DNA of 64,000 nt from an uncultured Rhodoferax sp. (GTDB lineage Bacteria > Pseudomonadota > Gammaproteobacteria > Burkholderiales > Burkholderiaceae_C): NCBI RefSeq assembly GCF_946221635.1, contig NZ_CAMIHB010000022.1, positions 1 through 64,000 on the forward strand, written 5' to 3'. Shown here piece by piece: positions 28,515-36,528 of the stretch. Both the position numbers and the translations under genes were made by a program. Positions within the stretch are counted from its first letter, which is position 1. Each line of letters starts with the position of its first letter. The notes beneath the pieces were generated by a model that worked only from the letters and a program-made list of their open reading frames with translations, had not been told where the DNA came from and searched no databases.

Positions 28515-29312
28515 TTAAGCGCCTTGCGCGCTGTCGTGCCAGTGGCCCAGGGCTTTTTTGGAGAGCCAGTCCATGCTGACAAAGAGGGCGATGCCGGTGA
28601 GCGAGATGAGGGCCAGCGCGGCGAACAGGCGCGGGATGTTGATCTGGAAGCCGGCCTGCAGGATCTCGTAGGCCAGGCCCGCCCCGGTGCCGCCGGTGCC
28701 AGCCACAAACTCGGCCACCACTGCACCAATCAGCGCCAGCCCGCTGGAGATGCGCAGTCCGCCAAAGAAGAATGGCAGCGCGCTGGGTATGCGCAGGCGC
28801 ACCAGCGTTTGCCAGCGGCTGGCGCGGTTGAGCTTGAACAGGTTCACCAAGCCAGGGTTCACGCTGCGCAGGCCCAGCACGGTGTTGGAGATGATGGGAA
28901 ACACCGTGACCAGCGTGGCGCAGATCACCAGCGCCAGCGTGGGTTGCTTGACCCAGATGATGATGAGCGGCGCCACCGCCACCACGGGCGTGACCTGCAA
29001 CAGGATGGCGTAGGGGAAGAGGCTGGCCTCGATCAGGCGGCTTTGCACAAACAAAAATGCTGCGATGACGCCCAGCACCGTGGCCAGCACAAAGGCCAGT
29101 ACGGTGATCTTGAGCGTGGTGCCCAGGGCCAACAGCAGCGAGGGGCCGTCGGTCAGCAACGTGTGTGCAATGTCTGTTGGCTTGGGCACCAGGTAGACCG
29201 GAACCTGAAATGCAGTGCATATGGCTTGCCACAGCAGCAGGAAGACCAGACCAACAACCAGAGGCGCAAGCCAGCGCAGGGTGGCTGGGGGGATGGGGGA
29301 GGGGGCGGACAT
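28515..29312 (-). CDS. ABC transporter permease (SsuC/TauC/ThiX type)
   Basis: Inner-membrane permease of 265 residues from the nitrate/sulfonate/pyrimidine-type ABC family. About six membrane helices are visible (LRWLAPLVVGLVFLLLWQAI, LKITVLAFVLATVLGVIAAF, ILLQVTPVVAVAPLIIIWV and later ones), with the EAA-type cytoplasmic loop in the stretch LRIPSALPFFFGGLRISSGL, which contacts the ATPase. The start follows AAGGAG. Ends 13 bases before the amidohydrolase gene and starts 11 bases after the ATPase gene, so all are one operon. The substrate is set by the NMT1-like binding protein. Confidence 0.92.
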   Translation of the reverse strand: MSAPSPIPPATLRWLAPLVVGLVFLLLWQAICTAFQVPVYLVPKPTDIAHTLLTDGPSLLLALGTTLKITVLAFVLATVLGVIAAFLFVQSRLIEASLFPYAILLQVTPVVAVAPLIIIWVKQPTLALVICATLVTVFPIISNTVLGLRSVNPGLVNLFKLNRASRWQTLVRLRIPSALPFFFGGLRISSGLALIGAVVAEFVAGTGGTGAGLAYEILQAGFQINIPRLFAALALISLTGIALFVSMDWLSKKALGHWHDSAQGA

Positions 29313-29323
29313 GGTGCAGCTCC

Positions 29324-30160
29324 TTAGTGCAGTTCGGCGTGGCCGCTGGCGGCCATGAGCAGGGCGGAGAGTTCGCGGCAGTGCTCTGCAAACGGGGGGG
29401 AGAGGCGGTAGGCCTCGGAGCGATCCGGCTCGGGCAGCGGCACATCGGCCACGACGCGGCCGGGGCGCGCGGCCATCATCACCACGCGGCTGGAGAGAAA
29501 CACCGCCTCGTAAATGCTGTGGGTGACAAACACCACGGTCAGGCCCGTGGCCTGCCAGAGGGCGCGCAGGTCGGTGTCGAGCTTGTTGCGGGTGAACTCG
29601 TCCAGCGCGCCAAAGGGTTCGTCCATCAGCAGCACATCGGGCTTGGTGACCAAGGCCCGCGCGATGGAGGCGCGCATTTGCATGCCGCCCGACAGCTCGC
29701 GCGGGTACACATGGCCGAAGGCGCCCAGGCCCACTTGGGCCAGGGCCTCGGCCACGCGGGCATCGGCCTCGGGGCGTGGCACCTTTTGCAGGTCCAGCGG
29801 CAGGCGCACATTGGCGGCCACGGTGGCCCAGGGCATGAGCGTGGCCTCCTGGAACACCATGGCCGATGTCAGGCCGGACTTGGCAGGCTGGTCGGCGCCG
29901 GCCCAGCGGATGTGGCCGTGGCTGGGTGCCTCCAGCCCGGCAAACATCTTGAGCAGCGTGCTTTTGCCGCAGCCCGAAGGGCCGAGCAGGGAGACGAAGT
30001 CGCCGCGTTGGATGCGCAGGCTCATGCGCGCCAGCGCGTGGGTGCCGTTGGCGTAGGTCTTCTCCACCTTGTTGGCGTGCAGCACGGTGTGTGCATCTGG
30101 CGCCAGCGCTGGGGCGTCTTCCTCGGCGGTGGCGGTATCCATACTGGTCTTCATGAGCAT
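29324..30160 (-). CDS. ABC transporter ATP-binding protein (SsuB/TauB type)
   Basis: Energises the neighbouring permease. The 278-residue product shows Walker A GPSGCGKST at about residues 60-68, the Q-loop in VFQEATLMPW, the signature ELSGGMQMRASIARAL, and Walker B LLMDEPFGALDEFTR, the pattern of nitrate/sulfonate/taurine-type ATPases. I use ATG 30160, which overlaps the end of the Rieske gene region and is preceded by AAGGAG; the open frame reaches further upstream inside the Rieske gene. The first 25 residues are an Ala/Asp/Glu-rich tail. Confidence 0.93.
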   Translation of the reverse strand: MLMKTSMDTATAEEDAPALAPDAHTVLHANKVEKTYANGTHALARMSLRIQRGDFVSLLGPSGCGKSTLLKMFAGLEAPSHGHIRWAGADQPAKSGLTSAMVFQEATLMPWATVAANVRLPLDLQKVPRPEADARVAEALAQVGLGAFGHVYPRELSGGMQMRASIARALVTKPDVLLMDEPFGALDEFTRNKLDTDLRALWQATGLTVVFVTHSIYEAVFLSSRVVMMAARPGRVVADVPLPEPDRSEAYRLSPPFAEHCRELSALLMAASGHAELH

Positions 30161-30162
30161 GG

Positions 30163-31230
30163 TCACTCCTTGGCGGTGGGTTCGGGATGGATGGGCACCA
30201 CGGTGCGGCGGTTGCCGGCGTGCATTTCCACCTCGCCGTGTTCGGCCAACACGTCCATCAGCATGCGGCGTATCAGCAGGCCGGGTTTGTCGGACGGCAT
30301 GTGGAATTCCTGGCGGCGGCGGGTGTCTATGCAGGCGTCTGCATCGGTGGCTTCCAGGATGTCGCGGTCTTCGGCGGTGATGGCGGCGTCCCAGTCGATC
30401 AGCTCCTGCGTGCTGCACTGTTCTTCGCTGTCATTGCGGTACAGCCATTGCACCAGCATGAGGCGGTCGTCGCTGATGGGGGTGGCGCAGTTGTAGATGA
30501 TGTGGTCGATGCCGCTGTCGGGGTAGTGGCAGCCAAAGCGACGCGAGAATGGCAGGTAGTATTTGTTGGCAAGGTGGCGCCTGGTGGTGGGCGTGGTGAC
30601 GCCGGTGACGCGGTGGCCTGCGGGCGGATTGTTGATGGGGATGGTGGTCTCACCCTCAAAGCCGAAGTCGGTTTCCACCAGCTCGTACTTTTGGGGCACG
30701 GGCTGGTTCAGGATGCCGAAGTTGGCCTTGTGCACAAAGCTGAAGTGTGAGTTGTCGAATGAGTTCTCCATCACACGCACCGGGCTGGTCTTCCATTCTT
30801 CGTAGAACTGGAAGATGCGGCGGTAGCCGGGCGCACCGTCTTCGGGAAAGTGCGGGATGGGGCGCAGCGGGTCTTCCAGCGCCACCCACACGTAGCCATA
30901 TTTCTCCTGGCAGTGAAAAGCGGGCACCTTGGCACCGGCGGGGATGGCGGCGTCGGGGTTTTGCGGAATGCGCACGCAGGCGCCGCTGCAGTCATAGGTC
31001 CAGCCGTGGTAGCCGCAGACGATGTGGTCGCCCTCGACAAAGCCCTTGGACAGCTTGGCGGTGCGGTGGCAGCAGCGGTCGCGCAGGGCGGCGGGTTCGC
31101 CGTTGGCCTTTTTCCACAGCACCAGGTTTTCGCCCAGCAAGGTAAAGGGTTGGGGGCCATCGTCCAGGCGGCTGATGGGCATGAGCGCATACCAAAAACG
31201 ACGCAGCACGGGTTGTTGGGTGACCAGCAT
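30163..31230 (-). CDS. Rieske-type ring-hydroxylating or N/O-demethylating oxygenase, alpha subunit
   Basis: A 355-residue mononuclear iron oxygenase of the VanA/PobA-like family. The Rieske [2Fe-2S] ligands are Cys53, His55, Cys72 and His75 (RCCHRTAKL and CGYHGW). The catalytic iron site is seen in ENSFDNSHFSFVHK (Asp159, His162, His167). Such enzymes oxidise aromatic rings or remove N- or O-methyl groups and need a separate reductase, which is not in this window. It lies between the binding-protein and ATPase genes of the putative purine operon, so a purine-like heterocycle (as for methylxanthine N-demethylases of this superfamily) is a reasonable guess. Confidence 0.88.
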   Translation of the reverse strand: MLVTQQPVLRRFWYALMPISRLDDGPQPFTLLGENLVLWKKANGEPAALRDRCCHRTAKLSKGFVEGDHIVCGYHGWTYDCSGACVRIPQNPDAAIPAGAKVPAFHCQEKYGYVWVALEDPLRPIPHFPEDGAPGYRRIFQFYEEWKTSPVRVMENSFDNSHFSFVHKANFGILNQPVPQKYELVETDFGFEGETTIPINNPPAGHRVTGVTTPTTRRHLANKYYLPFSRRFGCHYPDSGIDHIIYNCATPISDDRLMLVQWLYRNDSEEQCSTQELIDWDAAITAEDRDILEATDADACIDTRRRQEFHMPSDKPGLLIRRMLMDVLAEHGEVEMHAGNRRTVVPIHPEPTAKE

Positions 31231-31248
31231 GGGTGTGCTCCTGGCCGC

Positions 31249-32235
31249 TCAGGGCATGATCTTGAGGTCTTTGACGAACTGCGTGGTGTAGGCCTTCTTC
31301 CAGTCGGTCTCGGCCTTGAGCAGGCCCGCATCCACCATGAAGTCGTAGGTTTGCTTCCAGCGTGCATCGGTCATCACACCGGCACCCAGCTTGGCGGCGT
31401 CGCCACCGTCAAACACCTTGAGTTCTTTCATACGCTGGATGGCGAAGGCAATCTGCTCGTCGTCCATCTTGGGGTTGTCCTGCTTGATGAGCACATTGCC
31501 CGCCGCAGGGTTGGCCAGGTAGGCCTTCCAGCCCTCGATGCTGGCGCGCACAAAGCGTTGTACCACGTCGGGCTTTTCGGCCACCAGCTTGGTGGTGGAC
31601 ACGATGGTGGTGCCGTAGGGCGGGTAACCCTCATCGGCAAACAGGAAGAACTTGGTTTTGACGCCGGCCTTGCTGGCCTGGAAGGGCTCGGACGACGGGT
31701 AGGCCTGCTGCACCGTGTTGGCATCGGCAAAGAAGGGCTGCAGGTTGAAGGTGTAGGGCCGGGCCTGGGCTTCGGTGTAACCGTATTTGGCCTTGAACCA
31801 GGGCCACCAGGTGGGGCGCCCCGAGGTGGAGACGAGGATGGTCTTGCTCTTCAGGTCGCCCAGGCTGTTGACATTTTCGTGCGTCATCATGCCTTGCAGG
31901 TCTTTCTGAAACGACGTAGCCACGGTCGTCACTGGCAGGCCTTGCTCCAGCGATTTGAGTACCTGCAGGTCGTAGCCCATGATGAAGTCGGCCTGGCCTG
32001 CCGTGAGCAGTTGCATGCCGTTGACCTGAGGGCCGCCCATCTTGATGGTGACATCCAGACCACGCTTTTTGTAAATACCAGCGGCGAGCGCTTGGTAGAA
32101 GCCGCCGTGCTCGGCCTGTGCGTACCAGGAAGTCAAGAAAGTCACCCTGTCCTGCGCCCAGGTGGCGGTGCACAGGGCGGCCAGGGCGGTAGCGCAGGCC
32201 AGGCGGGTGATGTGTTGGGTCAGTTTGTGTTGCAT
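31249..32235 (-). CDS. ABC transporter substrate-binding protein, NMT1/THI5-like
   Basis: Periplasmic solute-binding protein of 328 residues, first gene of the operon. Signal peptide MQHKLTQHITRLACATALAA to about residue 26 (TWAQ). The mature part has the NMT1-like start VTFLTSWYAQAEHGGFYQAL, then IYKKRGLDVTIKMGGP and TAGQADFIMGYD, as in binding proteins for thiamine-pyrimidine, riboflavin-like or other heterocycles. ATG 32235 is preceded by GGAGAG; the longer frame would run through the structured leader RNA. Genes of this family are the ones that gave the NMT1 riboswitch motif its name, which fits the structured leader directly upstream. Confidence 0.9.
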   Translation of the reverse strand: MQHKLTQHITRLACATALAALCTATWAQDRVTFLTSWYAQAEHGGFYQALAAGIYKKRGLDVTIKMGGPQVNGMQLLTAGQADFIMGYDLQVLKSLEQGLPVTTVATSFQKDLQGMMTHENVNSLGDLKSKTILVSTSGRPTWWPWFKAKYGYTEAQARPYTFNLQPFFADANTVQQAYPSSEPFQASKAGVKTKFFLFADEGYPPYGTTIVSTTKLVAEKPDVVQRFVRASIEGWKAYLANPAAGNVLIKQDNPKMDDEQIAFAIQRMKELKVFDGGDAAKLGAGVMTDARWKQTYDFMVDAGLLKAETDWKKAYTTQFVKDLKIMP

Positions 32236-32265
32236 CGTCAATCTCTCCAAAGGTTGATATGGAAA

Positions 32266-32368
32266 GACGACAGTGCCGGGCCAGGGGCAGCCCGAAAGCT
32301 GCCAGTCTCTGTTGGGTGCGAACCCAAATGCTGCAAGCAGGCCTGCAGCATGCGACGGCACTACCGTC
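32266..32368 (-). promoter_or_regulatory. Structured leader RNA, candidate xanthine/urate riboswitch (NMT1 class)
   Basis: Seen directly: a 103-base minus-strand element closed by a 13-bp stem (GACGGTAGTGCCG, 32368-32356, with CGGCACTGTCGTC, 32278-32266; two G-T pairs). Inside it, in order, are three perfect hairpins: ATGCTGCA/TGCAGCAT (32351-32328), TTGGGT/ACCCAA with loop TCGC (32327-32312) and GGCAGC/GCTGCC (32303-32286). The unpaired joining pieces are TCGC, CAGAGACT and CCTGGCC. It ends 30 bases before the start of an NMT1-like binding protein, ahead of a purine-type deaminase operon. Assignment to the NMT1/xanthine class is inference from context, since I could not compare the consensus. 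Confidence 0.6.
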
Positions 32369-32664
32369 ACCAGAGCAATGACCGATAACCTGGGCGTGGG
32401 CCCGGCGGTTACTGACAGCTTCTACTCTGATCTAAGTCAAGCAATTGGTGTGCCAGATTTGACGCACTGCTTTGGTGTGTATCCAGGCTCTGTCGGGAGC
32501 GTGGTGCTGTTGCTTGGAGGGAGTCGCGTTACTTTTGCGCGTGATGCGGGTGTGTTGCCAAGGTGTATGGATGCCCGCATACTGTGCGCGAACACGCCCG
32601 CAGAGGCGCTGGAAAGCTGAGGCGTTGGAAACTGAACGTTTTGGGTTTCAACAGGGAGACACCT
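32369..32664. other. Divergent intergenic region between the purine-type operon and the chemoreceptor gene
   Basis: About 296 bases without a credible gene. It must hold the promoter for the minus-strand operon and its leader RNA, and the promoter of the chemoreceptor gene on the plus strand. Weak open frames here have no ribosome sites. I see no clear palindromic operator. Confidence 0.6.
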
Positions 32665-34239
32665 ATGAAGATGCTGAAAGACCGCTCCATCGCGACGCGG
32701 ATGCGCTTGGGCTTTGGATTGCTGATTTTGGTCAGTATTGCGGTGGCGCTGTTCGGGCGCCTTGCCCTGGACCAAGTCGGCGGGCAGGTGCGTGTGCTGA
32801 CCGATCACAACCTGGTGGTGGTAACCGTGCTGTCCAACATCAAGGACAACATCAACCTTACCGCCCGGGCTGCGCGCAACATTGCGTTGCAGGTGGAGCC
32901 CCAGCACAAGCTGGTTGAGAAAAACATCATTGACGGAAACCGGGCTTCCACGCGTGCCTTGCTCAAGCAGTTGGAGGATCTGCTGACGCTTCCGGAGGAG
33001 CAGGCCAAGTTCAAGGAGGTAACGACCACGCGCCTGGCCTATGCGGCCAAGCTGGACCAGTCGGTCAAGCTGGGGCTGGACGGCAATAACGAGGCAGCGC
33101 GCGACTTGCTGGTCGGAGAGGTGACGCAGCTGCAGAAAACCTATTTCACGGCGCTGGATGACCTGATCGCCTTGCAGCGAGAACGCATGGAGGCCGCGCG
33201 CCAAACGACCGATGGCACCGTACGCCAGGCGGGCTACGCCATGCTGCTGCTTTTGGTCGTGGCCATGGTGTCGGGTGCCTTGATCGCGAACTGGACTGCA
33301 CGCAGTGTCACGCGCCCTTTGCTGGCGGCGGTCCACGTGACTCAGCGCATTGCCGAAGGCGACCTGAGCACCCATGTTGAGCCCGAAGCCAAGGACGAAG
33401 TGGGGCGGTTGATGGAATCCTTGAAGCAGATGCAGGGGTCACTGCGCAACCTGGTGGGAATGGTGCGCAGCAGCAGCGATGCGGTGGCTCTGGGCGCGTC
33501 CGAGATTGCGGCCAGCAACAGCGATATGTCGCACCGCACCGAGCAGCAGGCCGCCAGTCTGGAGGAAACCGCAGCGGCCATGGAGCAGATATCCACCATG
33601 GTGCGTAGCAGCGAAACTCTGGCCCAGGAGGCCAATGTCTGTGCCCAAGCAGCCAACGGGGCCGCACAGCGTGGGGGGGAGGTGGTGAGTCAGGTTGTGA
33701 GCACCATGTCCCAGATCAACGTTGCATCGCAACGTATCTCTGACATTGTGAGTGTGATTGACGGGATCGCATTTCAAACCAACATCCTCGCGCTCAACGC
33801 GGCGGTCGAGGCGGCGCGGGCTGGAGAGCAGGGCCGCGGGTTTGCGGTAGTGGCGTCAGAAGTCCGCAGCCTGGCCCAGCGCTCCGCTACCGCGGCGCGT
33901 GAGATCAATACCCTGATTAGCAGCAACGTGGAAAAGGTGGATGCGGGATCGCGCCTGGTGGAAACCGCGGGTAACAGCATGGCGGATATCCGGGATCAGG
34001 TCGGGCGCGTCGTGAGCTTGATTGCCGAGCTTGGCATCATGTCGTCGTCGCAGAGCAAGGACATTGTGCAGGTGAACCAGTCTGTGGCGGATTTGGACCA
34101 GGCCACCCAGCAGAATTCCGCCATGGTGGAGCAGTCCGCGGCAGCGGCAGACAGTTTGAGCCAGCAGGCGCGCATGCTGGTGGACGCGATCAGTGCCTTC
34201 CGGCTGCAGCCTGTCGGCCGTGCATTGGTCGCTGCCTAG
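32665..34239 (+). CDS. Methyl-accepting chemotaxis protein
   Basis: Chemoreceptor of 524 residues. A first membrane helix (LGFGLLILVSIAVALFG, about 12-30), a periplasmic four-helix-bundle sensor (about 31-190), second membrane helix (YAMLLLLVVAMVSGALIAN, about 193-211), a HAMP domain (RSVTRPLLAAVHVTQRIAEGDL) and the cytoplasmic signalling hairpin with DGIAFQTNILALNAAVEAAR near 375-395. The C-terminus ends soon after the methylation helices with no CheR-binding pentapeptide. ATG 32665 follows GGGAG. The ligand is unknown; it lies divergent from the heterocycle-uptake operon, which may or may not be meaningful. Confidence 0.93.
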   Translation: MKMLKDRSIATRMRLGFGLLILVSIAVALFGRLALDQVGGQVRVLTDHNLVVVTVLSNIKDNINLTARAARNIALQVEPQHKLVEKNIIDGNRASTRALLKQLEDLLTLPEEQAKFKEVTTTRLAYAAKLDQSVKLGLDGNNEAARDLLVGEVTQLQKTYFTALDDLIALQRERMEAARQTTDGTVRQAGYAMLLLLVVAMVSGALIANWTARSVTRPLLAAVHVTQRIAEGDLSTHVEPEAKDEVGRLMESLKQMQGSLRNLVGMVRSSSDAVALGASEIAASNSDMSHRTEQQAASLEETAAAMEQISTMVRSSETLAQEANVCAQAANGAAQRGGEVVSQVVSTMSQINVASQRISDIVSVIDGIAFQTNILALNAAVEAARAGEQGRGFAVVASEVRSLAQRSATAAREINTLISSNVEKVDAGSRLVETAGNSMADIRDQVGRVVSLIAELGIMSSSQSKDIVQVNQSVADLDQATQQNSAMVEQSAAAADSLSQQARMLVDAISAFRLQPVGRALVAA

Positions 34240-34293
34240 TGGTGACGCCCATGCTTGGCTTCCGGGGCGGTGTACAGCCGTTAGGATCGGGTG

Positions 34294-34722
34294 ATGTCTC
34301 CCATCACCCGTCGCCTTGTGCAGGCCGCCCTGTACGAAAGCATTGCCATTGCCGTGGTCACGCCCACGCTGGCGCTGGCCTTCTCCCATCCTCCCGGTTC
34401 GGCCTTTGTTCTGTCGGCCGTCATGTCGTCCATCGCGCTGGCGTGGAACTATGTGTTCAACAGCCTGTTTGAGCGCTGGGAAGCGCGGCAAGCCGTGAAA
34501 GGGCGTTCGCCCGCGCGGCGTTTGGCACACGGTGTCGGCTTTGAGGGCGGGTTGGCCGTCATCCTGGCGCCGGTGATGGCGTACTGGCTGGAAATCACCC
34601 TGTGGGCCGCGCTGGTGGCGGACATGGGCTTGCTGCTGTTCTTCTTTGTGTATACCGTGGTGTTCACCTGGGCGTTCGACCGCGTTTTCGGCCTGCCACA
34701 GTCAGCGCAGAATAATGGTTAA
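34294..34722 (+). CDS. PACE-family efflux protein (two BTP domains)
   Basis: Small inner-membrane protein of 142 residues with four membrane helices arranged as two bacterial transmembrane pair repeats: ITRRLVQAALYESIAIAVVTP with SSIALAWNYVFNSLFERWEAR, then RLAHGVGFEGGLAVILAPVMAYW with LLLFFFVYTVVFTWAFDRVFG. The acidic residue in the first helix (LYESIAI) and the W.Y..N..F..WE segment are PACE landmarks. PACE proteins such as AceI pump out chlorhexidine and other biocides or, naturally, short diamines. I prefer ATG 34294 to the adjoining GTG 34291. It is followed by a dispersed repeat and mscS. Confidence 0.88.
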   Translation: MSPITRRLVQAALYESIAIAVVTPTLALAFSHPPGSAFVLSAVMSSIALAWNYVFNSLFERWEARQAVKGRSPARRLAHGVGFEGGLAVILAPVMAYWLEITLWAALVADMGLLLFFFVYTVVFTWAFDRVFGLPQSAQNNG

Positions 34723-34774
34723 ATGGGCTTCTAGCCCTCGTGGAATATGCGCAAGCAGCTATGGAATGCATAGC
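34721..34774 (+). repeat. Dispersed intergenic repeat, copy 4
   Basis: TCTAGCCCTCGTGGAATATG, CGCAAGCAGCTATGGAATGC and ATAGCG: one of the best preserved copies, with the hairpin CTATGGAATGCATAG. It overlaps the stop of the PACE gene by two bases and ends 45 bases before mscS. Confidence 0.85.
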
Positions 34775-34818
34775 GCATGCAGTCTGTCGAATCTCAATGT
34801 CATCAACGGGAGTAAGTT

Positions 34819-35634
34819 ATGGACACTGGAAAACTGACAACCTGGGTCGATCAGGTGCAACCGATCCTGCTGGCCTTCGGGCTCAAGGTGCTGGGCGCCA
34901 TCGCGGTGTTTGTGGTGGGCCGCTGGCTCATCAGTCTGGTCACCGGGTTGGTGGGCGCCGCCATGACGCGCCAGAAGCTGGACCCGACGGTGCAGCGCTA
35001 TCTGGTGAGCTTTGTCACCGTATCACTCAACATCATTCTGGTTGTCGCCATCCTGGGGTACTTCGGTGTGGAGACTACCTCGTTTGCTGCTTTGGTGGCC
35101 GGTGCGGGCGTCGCCATTGGCGCGGCCTGGAGCGGGCTGCTGGGCAATTTCGCAGCCGGCATCTTCCTGCTGGTGCTGCGGCCCTACCAGGTGGGGGACT
35201 ATGTGAGTGTGGGCGGTGTGGAGGGCACAGTGCTGGAACTGGGCCTGTTTGGCACCACGCTCAACACGCCAGACAACGTCAAGACCATCGTCGGCAACGG
35301 CAAGATCATGGGCGGTGACATCAAGAATTTTTCTGCCAACCCGCATCGCCGTGTCGAACTGGTTGCCCAACTGGCCGGTAGCGCTGACGCCCACAAGGCC
35401 ATTGCCTTGTTGAAAGAGGCGGTCTCCAAAGTGCCCAACATTGCGGCATCGCCCGCAGTGGATGTGGAAATTCTGGAGTTCAACGAATTCGGCCCCAAAC
35501 TGGCCGTGCGCCCCCACTGCCACACCGACCACTACTGGCAGGTCTATTTCGACACCAACAAGGCCATCGCCGACACGCTGGGCGCAGCGGGCTTCCCGGT
35601 GGCCACCCGACCGGTGAAGGTGTATCCGGTTTAG
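34819..35634 (+). CDS. mscS: Small-conductance mechanosensitive channel MscS
   Basis: Membrane channel opened by membrane tension to release solutes on osmotic downshock. The 271-residue product has three N-terminal membrane helices (about 18-40, 60-82, 88-115); the third is the pore helix with the Gly/Ala packing pattern ALVAGAGVAIGAAWSGLLGNFAAG. The beta domain follows (LRPYQVGDYVSVGGVEGTVLELGLFGT) and then the C-terminal alpha/beta cage. Length is close to E. coli MscS (286). The stop overlaps by three bases with the stop of the convergent LysE-like remnant. Confidence 0.95.
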   Translation: MDTGKLTTWVDQVQPILLAFGLKVLGAIAVFVVGRWLISLVTGLVGAAMTRQKLDPTVQRYLVSFVTVSLNIILVVAILGYFGVETTSFAALVAGAGVAIGAAWSGLLGNFAAGIFLLVLRPYQVGDYVSVGGVEGTVLELGLFGTTLNTPDNVKTIVGNGKIMGGDIKNFSANPHRRVELVAQLAGSADAHKAIALLKEAVSKVPNIAASPAVDVEILEFNEFGPKLAVRPHCHTDHYWQVYFDTNKAIADTLGAAGFPVATRPVKVYPV

Positions 35635-35963
35635 GCCGCTACCTTGTTTTTGAGCCGCAACAGGCTCAAGCCCAGCAGTACGAACAGCCCACCCGACACG
35701 CGGTTGAACAGGCGCTGCCGCAGCGGGTTGGTGAGCTGCCCCTTGAACATGCGCGCCACCAGCACATACGACAGGTGCGAAAGCAGCGACATGGCCACGC
35801 CCGAGATGATGATCAGGCCTGTGGCATTGCCCAGCGAACTCGCTACCCAATCCCGCTTGCCATGCGCCATGGCATTCGAGATCGCCAGCAGCACCCTGGG
35901 GCCGGGGCTGAAGCACACCAGGAAGGCAACGCCGCAGAAAACTAGCCAGTTGGAGAGATGCAT
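35631..35963 (-). pseudogene. LysE/RhtB-family exporter with large internal deletion
   Basis: A 110-residue in-frame remnant. The first 60 residues are a normal LysE/RhtB N-terminus (WLVFCGVAFLVCFSPGPRVL, then ISNAMAHGKRDWVASSLGNATGLI) and the last 45 are a normal C-terminus (SYVLVARMFKGQLTNPLRQR, LFNRVSGGLFVLLGLSLL). The usual product is about 205 residues with six helices; roughly 95 residues holding the central helices are missing, joined near LIIISGVAMSLLSHLSYVLV. The reading frame is kept, so it may be translated, but it should not export amino acids as a normal monomer. I call it a pseudogene with the caveat that a short dimeric form cannot be excluded. Confidence 0.7.
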
Positions 35964-35971
35964 GGCCCTGA

Positions 35972-36436
35972 CTATCCCTGCACCGGCAAGGCCCGAAGGG
36001 CGCGCAGGGTCTGCAGGCAGGCCTGGGCGACCTCGGTGCCTTTCTTCACGAAATGCTCCCGGAAGAAGTTCAGGTGCTCCTCGTGCTCGTGGAAATCGCG
36101 CGGCGTCAGCACGGCGCTGAACACGGGTACATCGGTGTCGAGCTGCACGCGCATCAGGCCGTCGATGACGGCGGTGGTGACGAACTCGTGGCGGTAGATG
36201 CCCCCGTTGACGATGAGGCCGGCGGCAATGATGGCGTCATAGCGGCCGCTGCGCGCCAGGCGCTGGGCATGCAGCGGGATTTCGAAGGCGCCGGGTACCT
36301 CGAAGTGGTCGACCTGGCTGGGGGAAATGTCTTGCCGTTGCAGCTCGGCCTTGGTGGCGTTGGTGCTGCTGTGGACGATGTCGCGGTGCCACGAAGAACT
36401 GATGATGGCAATGCGCGGCGAGGAAGTCTGATTCAT
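35972..36436 (-). CDS. ribH: 6,7-dimethyl-8-ribityllumazine synthase, RibH2-like
   Basis: Condenses 5-amino-6-ribitylamino-uracil with dihydroxybutanone phosphate, the second-last step of riboflavin synthesis. The 154-residue product has IAIISSSWHRDIV at the start, EVPGAFEIPLHAQRLA, GLIVNGGIYRHEFVTTAVIDGLM and FSAVLTPRDFHEHEEHLNFF. The sequence is of the type II (RibH2-like) kind, with GLIVNGGIYRHEFV where type I enzymes have the GAVIRG motif. It stands outside a riboflavin operon and is preceded by an FMN riboswitch, so it is made when flavin is scarce. A second, housekeeping ribH elsewhere in the genome is likely but not seen here. Confidence 0.9.
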   Translation of the reverse strand: MNQTSSPRIAIISSSWHRDIVHSSTNATKAELQRQDISPSQVDHFEVPGAFEIPLHAQRLARSGRYDAIIAAGLIVNGGIYRHEFVTTAVIDGLMRVQLDTDVPVFSAVLTPRDFHEHEEHLNFFREHFVKKGTEVAQACLQTLRALRALPVQG

Positions 36437-36528
36437 GGTGGTCTCAAAAAGAGGATTAACAAGAATCAGGGCGCACGCAAACGCAGAGCAGGCGCGCGCA
36501 GGGGCGTGCCCGATCCGGTGTGCGCGAT

